From an uncultured Akkermansia sp. (lineage in GTDB: Bacteria; Verrucomicrobiota; Verrucomicrobiia; Verrucomicrobiales; Akkermansiaceae): 5,604 nucleotides of DNA. The notes under the pieces were generated by a model. The model searched no databases. It saw nothing but the letters and a program-made list of their open reading frames with translations, and was not told where the DNA came from. The stretch lies in assembly GCA_904501955.1 (NCBI GenBank), contig CAJGCY010000158.1, positions 1 through 5,604 of the forward strand, in the 5' to 3' direction. The position numbers were made by a program, and so were the translations under genes. How positions within the stretch are numbered: position 1 is the first letter of the stretch; every line of letters starts with the position of its first letter. Below, in pieces: positions 5,512-5,604 of the stretch.

Positions 5512-5532
5512 CAAAGCCCCGCAAAGCGGGGC
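5512..5532 (-). terminator. possible rho-independent terminator, minus strand
   Basis: GCCCCGC (5516-5522) and GCGGGGC (5526-5532) pair perfectly over seven GC-only base pairs around a three-base loop. On the minus strand the stem is followed by TTTGAATT, a short T-containing run; on the plus strand no T-run follows. It could end a minus-strand gene lying right of the window. The T-run is weak, so it may instead be one unit of the repeat cluster. Confidence 0.4.
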
Positions 5533-5545
5533 GACGGACGTTAGG

Positions 5546-5578
5546 CAGGGGTGGAGCGGCGAAGCCGCGGAACCCCTG
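5546..5578. repeat. compound palindrome, REP-like element
   Basis: CAGGGGT (5546-5552) pairs with ACCCCTG (5572-5578), and inside it GCGGC (5556-5560) pairs with GCCGC (5564-5568) around a GAA loop. The two stems are separated by a symmetric internal loop, GGA opposite GGA, which in RNA could form tandem G-A pairs. TTAGG flanks the element on both sides as a direct repeat (5541-5545 and 5579-5583). The form suggests a REP-like dispersed repeat or a structured RNA element, but only one copy is visible here. Confidence 0.45.
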
Positions 5579-5604
5579 TTAGGGTAAGAAATTTAAATGG
5601 AACC

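Larger units (their letters stand above)
5398..5604. other. right-edge intergenic region without a supportable gene
   Basis: No open frame here has a recognisable product. The stretch holds four inverted repeats (listed separately where strong): a short palindrome CCGAT-AA-ATCGG at 5460-5471, CCGC/GCGG at 5494-5507, and two stronger hairpins at 5516-5532 and 5546-5578. It is followed by an AT-rich patch (5585-5598) that runs into an ATG at 5597, too near the edge to judge. Confidence 0.6.

Noticed and set aside
5597..5604. ATG at 5597 as the start of a plus-strand gene
   Set aside because: Only eight bases remain before the edge, the upstream TAAGAA is a poor -10 box and no SD is present, so it cannot be supported.
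1..5604. CRISPR array, tRNA, rRNA, insertion sequence or prophage genes
   Set aside because: No regularly spaced repeats, tRNA-like cloverleaf, rRNA sequence, transposase or phage structural product was seen on either strand.

Overview
The window reads as a GC-rich bacterial chromosome, most likely from the Planctomycetota-Verrucomicrobiota (PVC) group, with Verrucomicrobiota favoured. This is an inference from three things: an IspH of the long plant/cyanobacterial-like type, a lipoprotein ending in an SHD1-like domain (a module common in planctomycete and verrucomicrobial envelope proteins), and start codons that almost all lack a Shine-Dalgarno (SD) sequence. No species can be named from the sequence alone.

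Layout. Positions 1-987 (minus) hold ispH, whose 3' end lies beyond the left edge. Positions 988-1205 are a divergent control region with a good sigma70-like promoter on each strand; both place the predicted transcription start on the A of the downstream ATG. From 1206 to 4440 five plus-strand genes are closely packed: a small exported protein of unknown function (1206-1724), a 97-residue unknown protein (1750-2043), mazG (2040-2864, overlapping the previous stop as ATGA), a predicted lipoprotein with a thioredoxin-like domain and a C-terminal SHD1-like domain (2874-3818), and a TetR/AcrR-family repressor (3826-4440). Three bases later the convergent minus-strand gene 4444-5397 ends; it encodes a TIM-barrel sugar phosphate isomerase/epimerase-like protein. 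The last 200 bases (5398-5604) have no supportable gene but carry a run of hairpins that looks like a dispersed-repeat cluster with a possible minus-strand terminator.

How the genes fit together. IspH (last step of the MEP isoprenoid pathway) and MazG (hydrolysis of non-canonical or excess NTPs) are housekeeping enzymes. The plus-strand genes have gaps of 25, -4, 9 and 7 bases and are probably one transcript, but their functions do not form an obvious pathway. No defence, toxin-antitoxin, phage or mobile system is visible. The most interesting signals are the apparently leaderless divergent promoters, a three-codon mini-ORF at the start of the exported-protein gene, the 97-residue protein coupled to mazG, the cysteine-less thioredoxin/SHD1 lipoprotein, and the hairpin cluster at the right edge.
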